From the NCBI RefSeq assembly GCF_042646165.1, contig NZ_JBHRTC010000015.1: a DNA stretch of 64,000 nucleotides; one strand, 5' to 3'. Below the pieces are notes generated by a model, which saw only the letters and a list, made by a program, of their open reading frames with translations, was not told the origin of the DNA and made no database searches. This DNA comes from Microbaculum marinum. GTDB taxonomy: Bacteria; Pseudomonadota; Alphaproteobacteria; Rhizobiales; Tepidamorphaceae. Positions 43,376 through 53,042 of the stretch are shown here, one piece after another (position 1 is the stretch's first letter; each line of letters starts with the position of its first letter). Both the position numbers and the translations under genes were made by a program.

Positions 43376-43691
43376 TTATCGGTTTCGCCATACATCCACC
43401 GGCCGCATGACCTCGCTACCGCACCGGGACGTCTTCGGCGCCGGCGCTGCACGCGGTGTGGAAATCATCGATTGTATGGACCCGGCGATATCGCCAGCCC
43501 GTCGGACACCGCGAACCTATCCTGAATGCCCGGACCGTCAAACCCAAAACCGAGTATCGGGCTGCGGGAGCGTTGTGCAGGAGTGATTGGCGGCTGATCG
43601 CATCGCCTCGGCATTTACGTGTGTGCCGACTGAAAATATGGTCGGCGACGTTCAGGATCGGGCGCCACCATCAACAGGGAGAACTCTGACA
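43376..43691. other. Intergenic region between divergent tetR and poxB
   Basis: 316 bp without a gene. It must contain both promoters. GGGAG upstream of the poxB GTG is the only clear element. A copy of the ATTGCA dyad is not visible here. Confidence 0.5.
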
Positions 43692-45407
43692 GTGACCAAG
43701 ACAGTTGCGGACGTGATGGTGGAAGCCCTGATGGAAGCGGGCGCCAGGCGCTGCTACGGCATCGTGGGTGATACCCTCAACTACGTCACCGACTCGATGC
43801 GGCGGAAGGGCATGGACTGGATCCACGTCCGCCACGAAGAGGTGGCCGGTTTCGCCGCCGGGGCGGATTCCTATATGACCGGGGAACTGACGCTGTGCGC
43901 CGGCTCCACCGGCCCGGGCAGCCTGCATTTCATCAACGGGATCTTCGAAAGCCACCGCAATGGCGCGCCGGTCGTACTGATCGCCTCGCAGATCGACAGC
44001 GTCCAGGAAGGCTTCGATTTTCCCCAGTCCGTCGACCAGAAGAAGATCTACGAGCAGTGCTCCGTGTTCTGCGAGTACATCGCCCATCCCGACCAGGCGC
44101 GGCGGATCACGGTGATGGCGGCGCAGGCGGCGCTGACCAAACGCGGCGTCGCCGTGATCGTCGTCAACGGAGATACCACCAAGGCCAGGACGGCGGACTC
44201 GATCCACTGGAGCGTGTCGGTGCCCGATCCGGTACTGCGGCCGCGCGAGGAGGAACTCGACAAGCTCGTCGACATGATCGGTGCGGCCAAGAAGATCACC
44301 ATCTATGGCGGCTACGGCTGCCGCGACGCCCATGACGAGGTCGTTGCGCTGGCCGCGAAACTGAAGGCGCCGGTCGCCCACACATCGCGAGCCAAGGAGT
44401 TTCTCGAGTACGACAATCCATTCGACGTCTCGATGACAGGGATCATCGGCATCAAGTCGGGCTTCGAGGCGGTGGAAAACTGCGATCTCCTGTTGTGCCT
44501 GGGGACCAACTTCGCGTGGACGCAATTCTACCCGAAGGACGCCAGGATCGTTCAGATCGACAACGATCCGACCCATATCGGCCGTCGCGTTCCCGTGGCG
44601 CTCGGGCTCGTCGGCAACGTCAAGGACACTATCGCGGCGCTCCTGCCGAAGCTCGAGGAGCGCAGCGACGACAGCTTCCTGCAGAAATGCCTGAAGGAGC
44701 ACCAGTCGAGTCTGAAGGAGCTGGACGACCAGACGAAGGAGAAATCTCCCGACCTGATCCATCCCCAGTTCGTCGCCAAGACACTCGACGGGCTGGCGGC
44801 CGACGACGCCATCTTCACCTGCGACGTCGGTACGCCGTTCGTCTGGATGCTTCGCTACATCCGCGCCAACGGCAGGCGCCGCTTCCTGACGAGCCTGCTG
44901 CACGGCTCGATGGCCAATGGCTATCCAATGGCCATCGGTTGCCAGAAATCGCATCCCGGCCGCCAGGTCATCGCGATGTGCGGCGACGGCGGCATGACCA
45001 TGCTGATGGGCGATCTTCTGACGCTGGTGCAGGAGGAACTGCCGGTGAAGCTCGTGGTGTTCCAGAACAACACGCTCGGCTTCGTCGAGATGGAGATGAA
45101 GGTCGAAGGACTGCTCGACAGCTACACCGGACTCAAGAACCCCGATTTCGGCGCGGTCGCCCGGGCGTGCGGACTTTACGGCGCCCGCGTCGACAACGCC
45201 GACGATCTCGAGGGTGCGATGCGCGAATGGCTGGCGCAGCCCGGGCCGGCCCTGCTCGACGTCGCGGTCAATCGGATGGAGCTGGTGATGCCGCCGATCG
45301 TCGAGGCAAGCGAGGTCGTGTCGACGGCGATCTACGGCGCCAAGGCGGTGCTGGACGGCCGGCTGAGCGACGTCTGGAAGCTGGTCGACAGCAACGTGCT
45401 GAAGTAG
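43692..45407 (+). CDS. poxB: Pyruvate dehydrogenase (quinone)/pyruvate oxidase, PoxB-like
   Basis: Thiamin diphosphate- and FAD-dependent enzyme that turns pyruvate into acetate and CO2 and passes electrons to quinones. 571 residues, the size of E. coli PoxB. The N-domain has the catalytic Glu in HVRHEEVAGFAAGA, the central domain binds FAD (TSRAKEFLEYDNPFD, QIDNDPTHIGRR) and the C-domain has the ThDP/Mg motif AMCGDGGMTMLMGDLL ... FQNNTLGFVEMEMK. The C-terminal ~20 residues (LSDVWKLVDSNVLK) resemble the membrane-binding helix of PoxB. GTG 43692 is preceded by GGGAG. Acetolactate synthase and oxalyl-CoA decarboxylase are less likely. Confidence 0.88.
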   Translation: MTKTVADVMVEALMEAGARRCYGIVGDTLNYVTDSMRRKGMDWIHVRHEEVAGFAAGADSYMTGELTLCAGSTGPGSLHFINGIFESHRNGAPVVLIASQIDSVQEGFDFPQSVDQKKIYEQCSVFCEYIAHPDQARRITVMAAQAALTKRGVAVIVVNGDTTKARTADSIHWSVSVPDPVLRPREEELDKLVDMIGAAKKITIYGGYGCRDAHDEVVALAAKLKAPVAHTSRAKEFLEYDNPFDVSMTGIIGIKSGFEAVENCDLLLCLGTNFAWTQFYPKDARIVQIDNDPTHIGRRVPVALGLVGNVKDTIAALLPKLEERSDDSFLQKCLKEHQSSLKELDDQTKEKSPDLIHPQFVAKTLDGLAADDAIFTCDVGTPFVWMLRYIRANGRRRFLTSLLHGSMANGYPMAIGCQKSHPGRQVIAMCGDGGMTMLMGDLLTLVQEELPVKLVVFQNNTLGFVEMEMKVEGLLDSYTGLKNPDFGAVARACGLYGARVDNADDLEGAMREWLAQPGPALLDVAVNRMELVMPPIVEASEVVSTAIYGAKAVLDGRLSDVWKLVDSNVLK

Positions 45408-45428
45408 CAGGCGCCCGGGACGGGAGGG

Positions 45429-46409
45429 TCAGCGCAGGAGTTTTTCCCGCCCGTAGAGCAGAAGCATGGCGACGATGACTGCACCGTAGATGATCTGGCG
45501 GCCGGCCTCGGGCATCTGCATGACCGACAGGATCGACTGCAGCAGCGTGATCAGGATGACCCCGGCGACCGTGCCGAGATAGGTTCCCCGGCCGCCGAGG
45601 ATCGAGGTGCCGCCGAGGACCACGGCCGCGATCGCCGGCAGCAGGTAGGGGTCGCCCATCGCCTGCGCCGCCTTGCTGGCGTACCCCGCCAGCAGCACGC
45701 CGCCGAAGGCGCTGAGACCGCCCGCCGTGGCGAACACGAGCATCACCGCGCGCCGGGCGTCGATCCCGGACAGATAGGCGGCGCGCTCCTGGTTGCCGAT
45801 CCCGTAGATCGATCGTCCGAAGGTCGTCCGCGTCAGGACGAACACCGCGACCGCGCCGACGACGCCCCAGACCAGCACGGCGTTCGGCACGCCGGGAATG
45901 ATGAAGCCGGTCGCCAGGTAGCGCATGGCGCCGGACGCCGCGTCCTGCGGCGAGAAGCCGCCGGTGTGCACCACCATCAGCCCCTGCGCCACCGCGTTGA
46001 CGGCGAGCGTGATGATCATCGAGGGGATGCGCAGATAGGCGACGCCGATGCCGCTGACGAGCCCGAGAATGACGCCGCACAAGACGCCGAAGGGGATCGC
46101 CAGTGCCTCGCCGAGAGGACCGTACGCCGCCATCGCCGTCGACATCATGCCGCCGACCGCAACCACCCACGGTACGGAGAGATCGATATGGCCGAGCAGG
46201 ATGACCATCATCATGCCCGTCGCGATCACGCCGAGGAAGGACGCCACCTTCAACTGCTGCAACAGATATTCCGGCGACAGGAAGCTCGACGAGTAGAGAC
46301 TGCCGACCAGCAGCAGAGCGACGATGCACCCGAACGCGATGAGGACGGCCGGATCGATCCGGCGGAACATAGGCACGCGCGAGGTCTGGCTCAGGTGATC
46401 GCTGCTCAT
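45429..46409 (-). CDS. Ribose-type sugar ABC transporter permease (second)
   Basis: 326 residues, RbsC/AraH-like with about nine to ten helices; FLGVIATGMMMVILLGHIDLSVPWVVAVGG and GVPNAVLVWGVVGAVAVFVLTRTTFG are family hallmarks, followed by GGLSAFGGVLLAGYASKAAQAMGDPYLLPAIAAVVLGGTSILGGRG in the C-half. Last gene of a permease-permease-ATPase-binding protein run, 6 nt after the first permease. With two different permeases the pore is probably a heterodimer. Confidence 0.92.
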   Translation of the reverse strand: MSSDHLSQTSRVPMFRRIDPAVLIAFGCIVALLLVGSLYSSSFLSPEYLLQQLKVASFLGVIATGMMMVILLGHIDLSVPWVVAVGGMMSTAMAAYGPLGEALAIPFGVLCGVILGLVSGIGVAYLRIPSMIITLAVNAVAQGLMVVHTGGFSPQDAASGAMRYLATGFIIPGVPNAVLVWGVVGAVAVFVLTRTTFGRSIYGIGNQERAAYLSGIDARRAVMLVFATAGGLSAFGGVLLAGYASKAAQAMGDPYLLPAIAAVVLGGTSILGGRGTYLGTVAGVILITLLQSILSVMQMPEAGRQIIYGAVIVAMLLLYGREKLLR

Positions 46410-46415
46410 GATCGT

Positions 46416-47396
46416 CTACCGGAAGTATTCCAGGCGGTTGCGGACCTGGATCAGCCTGAGCGATCCGAGGCATACGGCCGCAAACAGCACGACGCCCTGG
46501 AACAGCGGCTGCCACAACGGCTCGAGATCGAAGACGAACAGCAGGTCGCCGATCGTACGGAACGCCAGTGCCCCGAAGATCGCGCCGATCGCGCTGCCCA
46601 CCCCTCCATACAGCGACACCCCGCCCAGCACGACTGCGGCGATGGCAAACAGCGTGTAGGTGTTGCCGTTTGCTGCCGATGCCTCCCCGGAGTAGGTGAA
46701 GAAGGTCAGGAAGAGCCCGCCGATGGACGCCAGAAGCCCGCCAAGCGCGTAGGCAGCGAACTTGCCGGCCTTTATCGGCACGCCTGACATGTAGGCGGCC
46801 TGGTCAGACGAGCCGACGGCGTAGGCGGCGCGGCCGAGCACGGAGCGGCGGAACGGGATCCAGACGACCAGGACCACCAGGATCAGCGTCGCCAGGCTTG
46901 CCGGAAAGAATCCGAACAGCTTGCCGGTCAGCGCGTCGGCGAGCACCGGATTGACCTCGCCGCCGGGAACCGGCCGCAACGCCAGGGCGATCCCATAGAA
47001 GACTGCTCCGGTGGCGATCGTCGTGACGATCGGCTGAAGGCGTCCGTAAATGACGATGAGACCGTTCAGCGCGCCGCATCCCAGGCCAGCGCCCAGGACC
47101 GCTACGACCCCGATCGTGGTTTCCAGCGCCGTGCCGAAGACCAGGCCCGAGGCCAGGCAGTTCGTGAGGACGAAGATCATCCCTACGGAAAGATCAATTC
47201 CCGCCGTCAGGACGACCAGCGTCTGCGCCATCGCAACGAAGGCGAGGAGAACGCCCTTGTTGGAAGCGGTCGTGACCACGTTCGAGGTCAGCCCCGCCGG
47301 ATGGTTCGAGACATAGATCGTGAACATCACGACGAAGATGGCGATCGCCAGCAGCGTGCCGCGATTGTCGTTGACGAGGTATCGCCACTCCGTCAT
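46416..47396 (-). CDS. Ribose-type sugar ABC transporter permease (first)
   Basis: 326 residues from ATG 47396, which overlaps the end of the ATPase gene by 4 nt. About nine helices; TLVVLTAGIDLSVGMIFVL and AIAAVVLGGVSLYGGVGSAIGA mark the RbsC family. Same length as the second permease but clearly diverged, so not a recent duplicate. Confidence 0.92.
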   Translation of the reverse strand: MTEWRYLVNDNRGTLLAIAIFVVMFTIYVSNHPAGLTSNVVTTASNKGVLLAFVAMAQTLVVLTAGIDLSVGMIFVLTNCLASGLVFGTALETTIGVVAVLGAGLGCGALNGLIVIYGRLQPIVTTIATGAVFYGIALALRPVPGGEVNPVLADALTGKLFGFFPASLATLILVVLVVWIPFRRSVLGRAAYAVGSSDQAAYMSGVPIKAGKFAAYALGGLLASIGGLFLTFFTYSGEASAANGNTYTLFAIAAVVLGGVSLYGGVGSAIGAIFGALAFRTIGDLLFVFDLEPLWQPLFQGVVLFAAVCLGSLRLIQVRNRLEYFR

Positions 47397-48952
47397 GTGC
47401 CGGCCGCAACCGTGGCTGCCATGGCTCCGCCTCCGTTGCCCTCGTCGATGTTCAGGGCGCTGGCGACCAGCGCATGTTCGGTGATTCCATCGCCGATCAG
47501 TTCGCGCTTGACCGCGCCGTCGTAGAGGACGAGCACGCGGTCGCAGCAGCCGATCAGTTCGTCGTAATCGGTGGAGTAGAAGATGATCGCGTCGCCGGCA
47601 TCGGCGAGCCTCCGGAGCAGTTGGTAGATCTCCTGCTTGGTGCCGACGTCGATACCGCGTGTCGGATCGTTGAGGAGGATGATGCGGGGGCCCCGCATGA
47701 GCCACTTGGCGATGACGACCTTCTGCTGGTTGCCGCCCGACAACGCGCCGACCGGAATACCGGTGCCGGCCGTCCGGATCGCCAGCAGCCTGATCATTTC
47801 CTCGATCTTGGCGTGCTCGGCAGCCGTGTCGATGATGCCTCCCCGTGATAGCCGGTCCAGTGTCGCGAAGGACAGGTTGTCGCGCACAGACATCGGCAGC
47901 ATGAGCCCCTCCGTCTTGCGGTCCTCGGGGATGAGGGCCATCCCGACCCGCTCGCTCTTGGCAAAACGCGGGCTCGAAATCGTGGTCGGTTTGCCGTCGA
48001 TGATCAGATCGCCCGTTACCCCGCGCAGCACGCCGAACAGGGCGAGCAGAAGTTCGCGCTGGCCCTGGCCGTCGAGGCCGCCCAGTCCGACCACCTCGCC
48101 GGGTCGCACCGCAAAGGAAATGTCCTTCACGCGGTCGTTCCACGAGAGGTTCCGGACCTCGAGCACCGGCGGCTTGCGCATGTCCGCAGTTTCCGGCTTG
48201 GCCGGGAAGATGTGGCTGTACTCGCGCCCGATCATCATCTCGACGACTTCGTTGTCGGTCTTGGTGCCGGCGAGATAGGTCGCGACGTTGCGGCCGTTGC
48301 GGAAGACAGTGCAGTCGTCGGCGAGTTCGGTGATCTCGTGCATGCGGTGCGAAATGTAGAGCAGCGCCAGGCCGTCCGCGCGCAGCCGCTTCAGGACGTC
48401 GAAGATCCTGGTGACGTCCGCCTGGGTCAGCGCCGATGTCGCTTCGTCGAGGATGAGGATGCGCGGATCGCGCGCCAGGGCCTTGGCGATCTCGACCATC
48501 TGACGGCGCGACAGCGGCAGGTCCTTGACGAGGGCGCGCGGATGGATGTCCTCCGCGCCCGCCCGCGCCAGCGCGTCTTCGGCGATCCGGCGTTGTCGGC
48601 GGCGGTCGATCAGTCCGAACCGAGTCGGCGGATTGGAAATCGCGATGTTGTCGGCAACCGACAGGTCCGGGATGAGCGAGAGCTCCTGGAAGATGCAGAC
48701 GATGCCGGCACGGTTGGCGGCCGCCGGCGAATCGAACGCGATCTCGCGGCCGTCGAGCGTCATCCGCCCTTCGTCCGGCGCCACCACGCCGGACATCACC
48801 TTGATGAGGGTCGACTTGCCGGCGCCGTTCTCGCCGAGAAGGGCATGGATGCGCCCGGCTTCGACCGCGAGCTCGGCCTTCTCGAGCGCATGGACGCCGC
48901 CATAGCGCTTCGAAATCCCCTCCATCCGGAACAGCGGCTCGCTTGGTGCCAT
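47393..48952 (-). CDS. Sugar ABC transporter ATPase with two ABC domains (RbsA-like)
   Basis: 519 residues. The first domain has Walker A GENGAGKSTLIKVMSG, signature-like PLSRRQMVEIAKAL and Walker B ILILDEATSAL. The second has a degenerate P-loop (GLGGLDGQGQRELLLALFG), as usual for RbsA, the signature LSGGNQQKVVIAKWL, and the Walker-B region IILLNDPTRGIDVG, where the expected Asp-Glu is Asn-Asp. Family knowledge: in RbsA-type pumps only one site is fully catalytic, so the second-site changes may be tolerated. Energises the two permeases encoded next. Confidence 0.92.
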   Translation of the reverse strand: MAPSEPLFRMEGISKRYGGVHALEKAELAVEAGRIHALLGENGAGKSTLIKVMSGVVAPDEGRMTLDGREIAFDSPAAANRAGIVCIFQELSLIPDLSVADNIAISNPPTRFGLIDRRRQRRIAEDALARAGAEDIHPRALVKDLPLSRRQMVEIAKALARDPRILILDEATSALTQADVTRIFDVLKRLRADGLALLYISHRMHEITELADDCTVFRNGRNVATYLAGTKTDNEVVEMMIGREYSHIFPAKPETADMRKPPVLEVRNLSWNDRVKDISFAVRPGEVVGLGGLDGQGQRELLLALFGVLRGVTGDLIIDGKPTTISSPRFAKSERVGMALIPEDRKTEGLMLPMSVRDNLSFATLDRLSRGGIIDTAAEHAKIEEMIRLLAIRTAGTGIPVGALSGGNQQKVVIAKWLMRGPRIILLNDPTRGIDVGTKQEIYQLLRRLADAGDAIIFYSTDYDELIGCCDRVLVLYDGAVKRELIGDGITEHALVASALNIDEGNGGGAMAATVAAGT

Positions 48953-49036
48953 GTCGTCCCCCGACCGGAAGCGCCGCCGGTCCGATCCGGCGGCGCCTCG
49001 ACATGCTTGTGTTTCAGCTGACGGCCGGTTCCCCGG

Positions 49037-50179
49037 TCAGTCGTTGGCTTCCGACTGGCCCATGATTTCCTGCGCCGTGAAGTTGATGCCGCAGGTCGGG
49101 AAGGAGTTGCCGACGAAGAAGTTGTCGGACTGGCCGGGGTAGAAATTCTCGCCTTCCTTGAAGTTCGGGTCCTCGACGATCGCGGTGGGAAGCTTGACGG
49201 ATTGGGGAACGACCTGGCCCTCCAGCGCGGCGATCGCCGTCTTGATCGCCACTGCGACCTGCGCCGGGCCGGTGCCGGCCGACGAGCATTTCAGGCCCTT
49301 GTCGGAGTACTCGGCGCAGAATTTCCGGAAACCGTTTTCGGTTTCGCCGCCGAACGGCACCATCGGGTGGCCGGCGTCGATCATTGCCTGCACGATGCCG
49401 GTGTCGCCGCCCTGCGCCGTGATGCCGTCGAAGGCCTTGTGCACGGCGATCGCGTCCGCCGTCACCTTCTGGGCGGTCGGATCGTCCCACTTGCCGTCGA
49501 CCTCGACGATCTCCCAGGTCTTGCCGGTGGCGTTGAGCGTCTCGTGGACTCCTTCGTGGCGGTCGCGGTCGACCGAAGTGCCCTGGACGCCGCGGACCTC
49601 GAGGATCTTGCCGCCGTCGGGGAGATGCTTGGCCAGCCACTCGCCCCACAGCACCCCGAGGCCCTTCTGGTCGACGTTGACGTTGATGGCGTCCTCGGTG
49701 TCGAGAATGTTGTCGAAGGCGACGAGGATGACCCCGGCGTCCTTGGCGCGCTTGATCACCGGGGCGAAGGCCTTCGGGTTCTGGGCATTGACGACGATCG
49801 CGTCGTAGCCGGAGTCGATGAAGTTGTTGATCGCGGATATCTGCGCGGCGACGTCCTCGCCGGTCGAGACGACCTTGAACTCCTCGAGTTTCTCGGCGAC
49901 CTCAGGCTGCTCGGCATAGGCCTTGGCGGTCTTGATCATCTGGATGCGCCAGGTATTGGCGATGTAGCCGTTGGCAAGTGCGATCCGGTAGGGCCCTTCC
50001 TTCGCCGGGTACTTGAAGAACTTCGTGTCGGCACTCCACGGCACGAAGCACTCGGCATCCGCCGCCGGTCCGGCAACGATCTCCGGTCCCTCGGCGCGCG
50101 CCGGAGCGGAGAAGGCAAGCGCAGCGGCGGCGAGCGTGCCGATGCCCAAGCAGGCAGATACGCTGGTTAAGGTTTTCAT
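49037..50179 (-). CDS. Sugar ABC transporter substrate-binding protein (RbsB-like)
   Basis: 380 residues from ATG 50179, with GGGAGGAA upstream. Signal peptide ending SAPARA, then a type I periplasmic-binding fold: YRIALANGYIANTWRIQMIKTA, NNFIDSGYDAIVVNAQNP, VILVAFDNILDTEDAINVNVDQ and GGKILEVRGVQGTSVDRDRHEG. It is longer than ribose-binding protein (about 290 aa) with an extra C-terminal part (FYPGQSDNFFVGNSFPTCGI). A sugar or sugar alcohol is the likely ligand. First gene of the importer operon; an in-frame extension to 50356 is not signal-like. Confidence 0.92.
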   Translation of the reverse strand: MKTLTSVSACLGIGTLAAAALAFSAPARAEGPEIVAGPAADAECFVPWSADTKFFKYPAKEGPYRIALANGYIANTWRIQMIKTAKAYAEQPEVAEKLEEFKVVSTGEDVAAQISAINNFIDSGYDAIVVNAQNPKAFAPVIKRAKDAGVILVAFDNILDTEDAINVNVDQKGLGVLWGEWLAKHLPDGGKILEVRGVQGTSVDRDRHEGVHETLNATGKTWEIVEVDGKWDDPTAQKVTADAIAVHKAFDGITAQGGDTGIVQAMIDAGHPMVPFGGETENGFRKFCAEYSDKGLKCSSAGTGPAQVAVAIKTAIAALEGQVVPQSVKLPTAIVEDPNFKEGENFYPGQSDNFFVGNSFPTCGINFTAQEIMGQSEAND

Positions 50180-50331
50180 TTCCGTTCCTCCCGGGATTCT
50201 ATTTTTCTGAGCGCAAAGGCCACATTTCAATAAACGTCGACTCTGCGCAGGCAGCAGGAAAGGCGCACATTCTTCTGAAAGAACATGGTATTTTCTGCAG
50301 AACTTTTTTGTCGGGGTATGATATGCATAGA

Positions 50332-50345
50332 TGAAAGCGCTGTCA
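50332..50345. promoter_or_regulatory. Candidate LacI-family operator TGAAAGCGCTGTCA
   Basis: Near-perfect 14-bp palindrome around central GCGC, the typical shape of GntR/LacI-family operators, located between the sugar importer (start 50179, leftwards) and its divergent LacI regulator. A smaller perfect palindrome TTCTGCAGAA lies at 50293-50302 in the same 285-bp region. Confidence 0.6.
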
Positions 50346-50464
50346 ATTGCCCTCACTTGTCCGCATGAGATGATAAATACATCAAGCGTTTTGGAGGGTC
50401 GCAGTGTCGCCGCCGTGGCTGAACGTCAGGCGGAATCGTGCTACGCAAAACGTGTTGGCAGGGG

Positions 50465-51526
50465 ATGACGCAGGTTCCGAAAAACTCTCAAGGGCGCTCG
50501 CGCCGGCGCACGACGCTGAGTGACGTGGCAAGCCATGCCGGTGTCAGCGCGGTGACGGTGTCGCGCGCACTCAGGCAGCCGGACATGGTTTCGCTCGACC
50601 TGCGCGAGCGCATCGACGTTTCCGTGCGCGAGCTCGGCTATATCCCCAACCAGCTGGCAAGCGCCCTGGCGTCGGCACGCACCGGCACGATCGGCGTCGT
50701 AGTACCGTCGCTCACCAACATCGTCTTCGCCGACTACCTCAAGGCGCTGCACGACATCTTCCAGCCCGCCGGGTTCCAGGTTCTGGTGCTGAATTCGCGC
50801 TATGCGCTCGTCGACGAGGAACGCGCCATCTCGACGCTGCTGGGGCAGCATCCCGAGGCGATGATCGTCGCCGGCATCGATCAGACCGACCACGCCCGAA
50901 AGCTTCTGGAAAACGCCGGCATTCCTGTCGTCCAGACCATGGAACTCGCCGACGATCCCATCGACATCAACATCGGCCTTTCCCAGGTCGACGCCGGATA
51001 CGCGGCGACGCGCTACCTTCTGGATCTCGGGTTCCGCCGCATCGGCCATGTCGCCGCGCGCCTGGAGCCTCGCGCGCGCCGCCGCATGGAGGGCTACCGG
51101 CGGGCCATGGAGGAGTTCGGCCAGGATACGAACCTGCTGGTGGCCAGCACCAGGCGGCCGTCCACCTTCGCGCTCGGAGCCGAGATGTTCGCCGAAGGTC
51201 TGGCCTCGACGCCGGACATGGAGGCGGTGTTCTGCTGCAACGACGATCTGGCGCTGGGGGCACTGTTCGAGTGTCAGCGCCGCGGTATCCGGGTGCCGGA
51301 AGACCTGTCGATCATCGGCTTCAACGATCTGGAGTTCTGTGCCAGCTCCTATCCGGCGCTGACGTCGGTTTCGACCCCGCGCTACGAGATCGCCCGGCGC
51401 GCCGCCGAGATCGTGCTCGACGTCGTCCGCGGTTCCGGCAACCGCCCTGAAGAGCGACGCATCGACCTGGGCTTTACGATCGTCGAGCGCGAGAGCACCA
51501 GGCCAAAGCGGCCAGGCGGAACGTAG
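50465..51526 (+). CDS. LacI-family transcriptional regulator
   Basis: 353 residues from ATG 50465; a GTG at 50438 would add nine. The HTH is TTLSDVASHAGVSAVTVSRALRQPDMVS with hinge helix PNQLASALAS, then a sugar-binding-like effector domain (TGTIGVVVPSLTNIVFADYLKAL ... DMEAVFCCNDDLALGALFECQRRG). Sequence is nearest to gluconate-type (GntR) repressors. Divergent from the sugar ABC importer, so it most likely represses it until the transported sugar or its derivative is bound. Confidence 0.92.
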   Translation: MTQVPKNSQGRSRRRTTLSDVASHAGVSAVTVSRALRQPDMVSLDLRERIDVSVRELGYIPNQLASALASARTGTIGVVVPSLTNIVFADYLKALHDIFQPAGFQVLVLNSRYALVDEERAISTLLGQHPEAMIVAGIDQTDHARKLLENAGIPVVQTMELADDPIDINIGLSQVDAGYAATRYLLDLGFRRIGHVAARLEPRARRRMEGYRRAMEEFGQDTNLLVASTRRPSTFALGAEMFAEGLASTPDMEAVFCCNDDLALGALFECQRRGIRVPEDLSIIGFNDLEFCASSYPALTSVSTPRYEIARRAAEIVLDVVRGSGNRPEERRIDLGFTIVERESTRPKRPGGT

Positions 51527-51656
51527 ACGGGGCGCGTCCGACCCTCGAGGGGCTGACCGCGAGCCATTTCTGCGGCCGCCGGTTTCCCGACTTGCGTGCC
51601 GCTGGTATCCGTTGGCCGGAACCGCGGCACTGCGGCGATCCCCTGCGCTCGGCAGG

Positions 51657-52901
51657 CTACTTGTACCGCTGCCCGTAGATGCCGTCGCCGGAGGTGTCCT
51701 GATCCTCCGATTTCCAGACGATCAGATAGCCCCTGTCGCCGAGGCGAGCTACGTCCGACTGGTTCTGGCGGCCGTTCTTAAAGGTGTTGACCGTGTATTC
51801 CTTGCCGACCCGCTTGCCCTTCTTGTTGAACACGCCGCTCTTGATGTCGTAGGTCGAGGGCACCGCGAAATTGGTTGCCTCGGACCACGTCCCGACGAAC
51901 TTGGCCTTGGGGAGGGCAGCAATCCTTGGCGCAAGCTGGTCGCCCTTGTTCTTTGCGTTGAGCCGGAATTCTCCGCCTTTTTTCTTCGCCTTTTGATAGA
52001 AGCGCTGGGCGTAGACGCTGTATGTGCCCCCGCCGACCCCGCTATACGTCCAGGCGACCACGAAATCTCCGTTCGTGAGCACCGCCACGTCCGGGTTTCG
52101 CGCATGGTGGTCCTTGGCGCTAACCGGAAACTGCGATCCCACCTTGGCGCCCTTGCCAGTAAATCGTTGCCCGAAGAGTTTGGTGGGATCGTTGACTGAA
52201 GCAAACGTCGAACTCCACACGACGACGAATCCTCCGTTCTTGAGGCTCGCAATCGCGGGATAGAGCTGGCTGTACTGCGTGGTGGTGTTCACCCTGAATT
52301 CGCCGCCCGCCGGCTTGCCCTTCTTGTTGTAGCGCTGTGCGTAGACGCCGCCTTGCGATCCGTCCTGGTCCCAGGACCCCCACACGACGACGAAGCCGCC
52401 GTTGCTCAGCCCGGCTACACGCGGGGAGAACTGGTCTTCGTCGTTATACGTGTTGACCCGGAACTCCTTGCCGACCTTGTTCCCGTTCTTGTCGAATCGA
52501 CGGGCGTAGATGCTCGATATCGATCCGTCCTGGCCCTCCGAAGTCCAGACGACGACGAAGCCGCCGTTCTCGAGCGTGGCCACGTCCGGATTCGTCTGGT
52601 TGTCGTTCGTGTAGCCGTTCACCCGGAAGGAGCCGCCCCGGGTATTGTTGCCCTTCTTGTTGTAGTACTGGGCGAATACGTCGTATTCGGGCGCATCAGG
52701 ATTGGAATTGCCCGACGAGCTCCAGACGACGATGGATGCTCCATCCGCGAAGCCGTCGGTGGCCGGTTGGATCTGATTACCGGCCGCCCTCGAGTTCACC
52801 CGAAACTCGCTGCCGACCTTAGTGGCGGCAAGCCCGGGAGCCACGCTTCCGGTGACGACCGCCAATATGCACAGTGTAGGCAATATGACGCGCTTGATCA
52901 T
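51657..52901 (-). CDS. Secreted protein made of seven ~50-residue repeats
   Basis: 414 residues from ATG 52901 (TTG 52922 would add seven). Signal peptide ending VAPGLAA. The rest is seven tandem repeats of the pattern G-x-E-F-R-V-N-T ... Q-x-x-P-x-V-A-x-L-x-N-G-G-F-V-V-V-W-x-S ... Q-D-G-S ... V-Y-A-Q-R-Y-N-K-K-G. Repeats 1 and 5-7 are more diverged. Such units occur inside very large RTX/VCBS adhesins of alphaproteobacteria, but here they form the entire protein. Seven four-strand units would close a seven-bladed beta-propeller. No catalytic motif and no C-terminal calcium-binding nonapeptides. No operon partner: it is flanked by a convergent regulator gene and a peptidase gene. Confidence 0.85.
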   Translation of the reverse strand: MIKRVILPTLCILAVVTGSVAPGLAATKVGSEFRVNSRAAGNQIQPATDGFADGASIVVWSSSGNSNPDAPEYDVFAQYYNKKGNNTRGGSFRVNGYTNDNQTNPDVATLENGGFVVVWTSEGQDGSISSIYARRFDKNGNKVGKEFRVNTYNDEDQFSPRVAGLSNGGFVVVWGSWDQDGSQGGVYAQRYNKKGKPAGGEFRVNTTTQYSQLYPAIASLKNGGFVVVWSSTFASVNDPTKLFGQRFTGKGAKVGSQFPVSAKDHHARNPDVAVLTNGDFVVAWTYSGVGGGTYSVYAQRFYQKAKKKGGEFRLNAKNKGDQLAPRIAALPKAKFVGTWSEATNFAVPSTYDIKSGVFNKKGKRVGKEYTVNTFKNGRQNQSDVARLGDRGYLIVWKSEDQDTSGDGIYGQRYK

Positions 52902-53042
52902 TCCTTTGGCCCATCCAATCAATTGTCAGGAGAATGTCGATCCGAGGTCTTGACGATAGGGAATGCTATCCCGGCCGGATGACGAATTCAACGAGCCATG
53001 GCCCCCGCCCGGCCTGCCGCACGAACCGGTGAGGCGTCACGT

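Noticed and set aside
43692..45407. Acetolactate synthase or oxalyl-CoA decarboxylase for the ThDP enzyme
   Set aside because: No small regulatory subunit gene nearby, and the length, central-domain sequence and C-terminal helix favour pyruvate oxidase.
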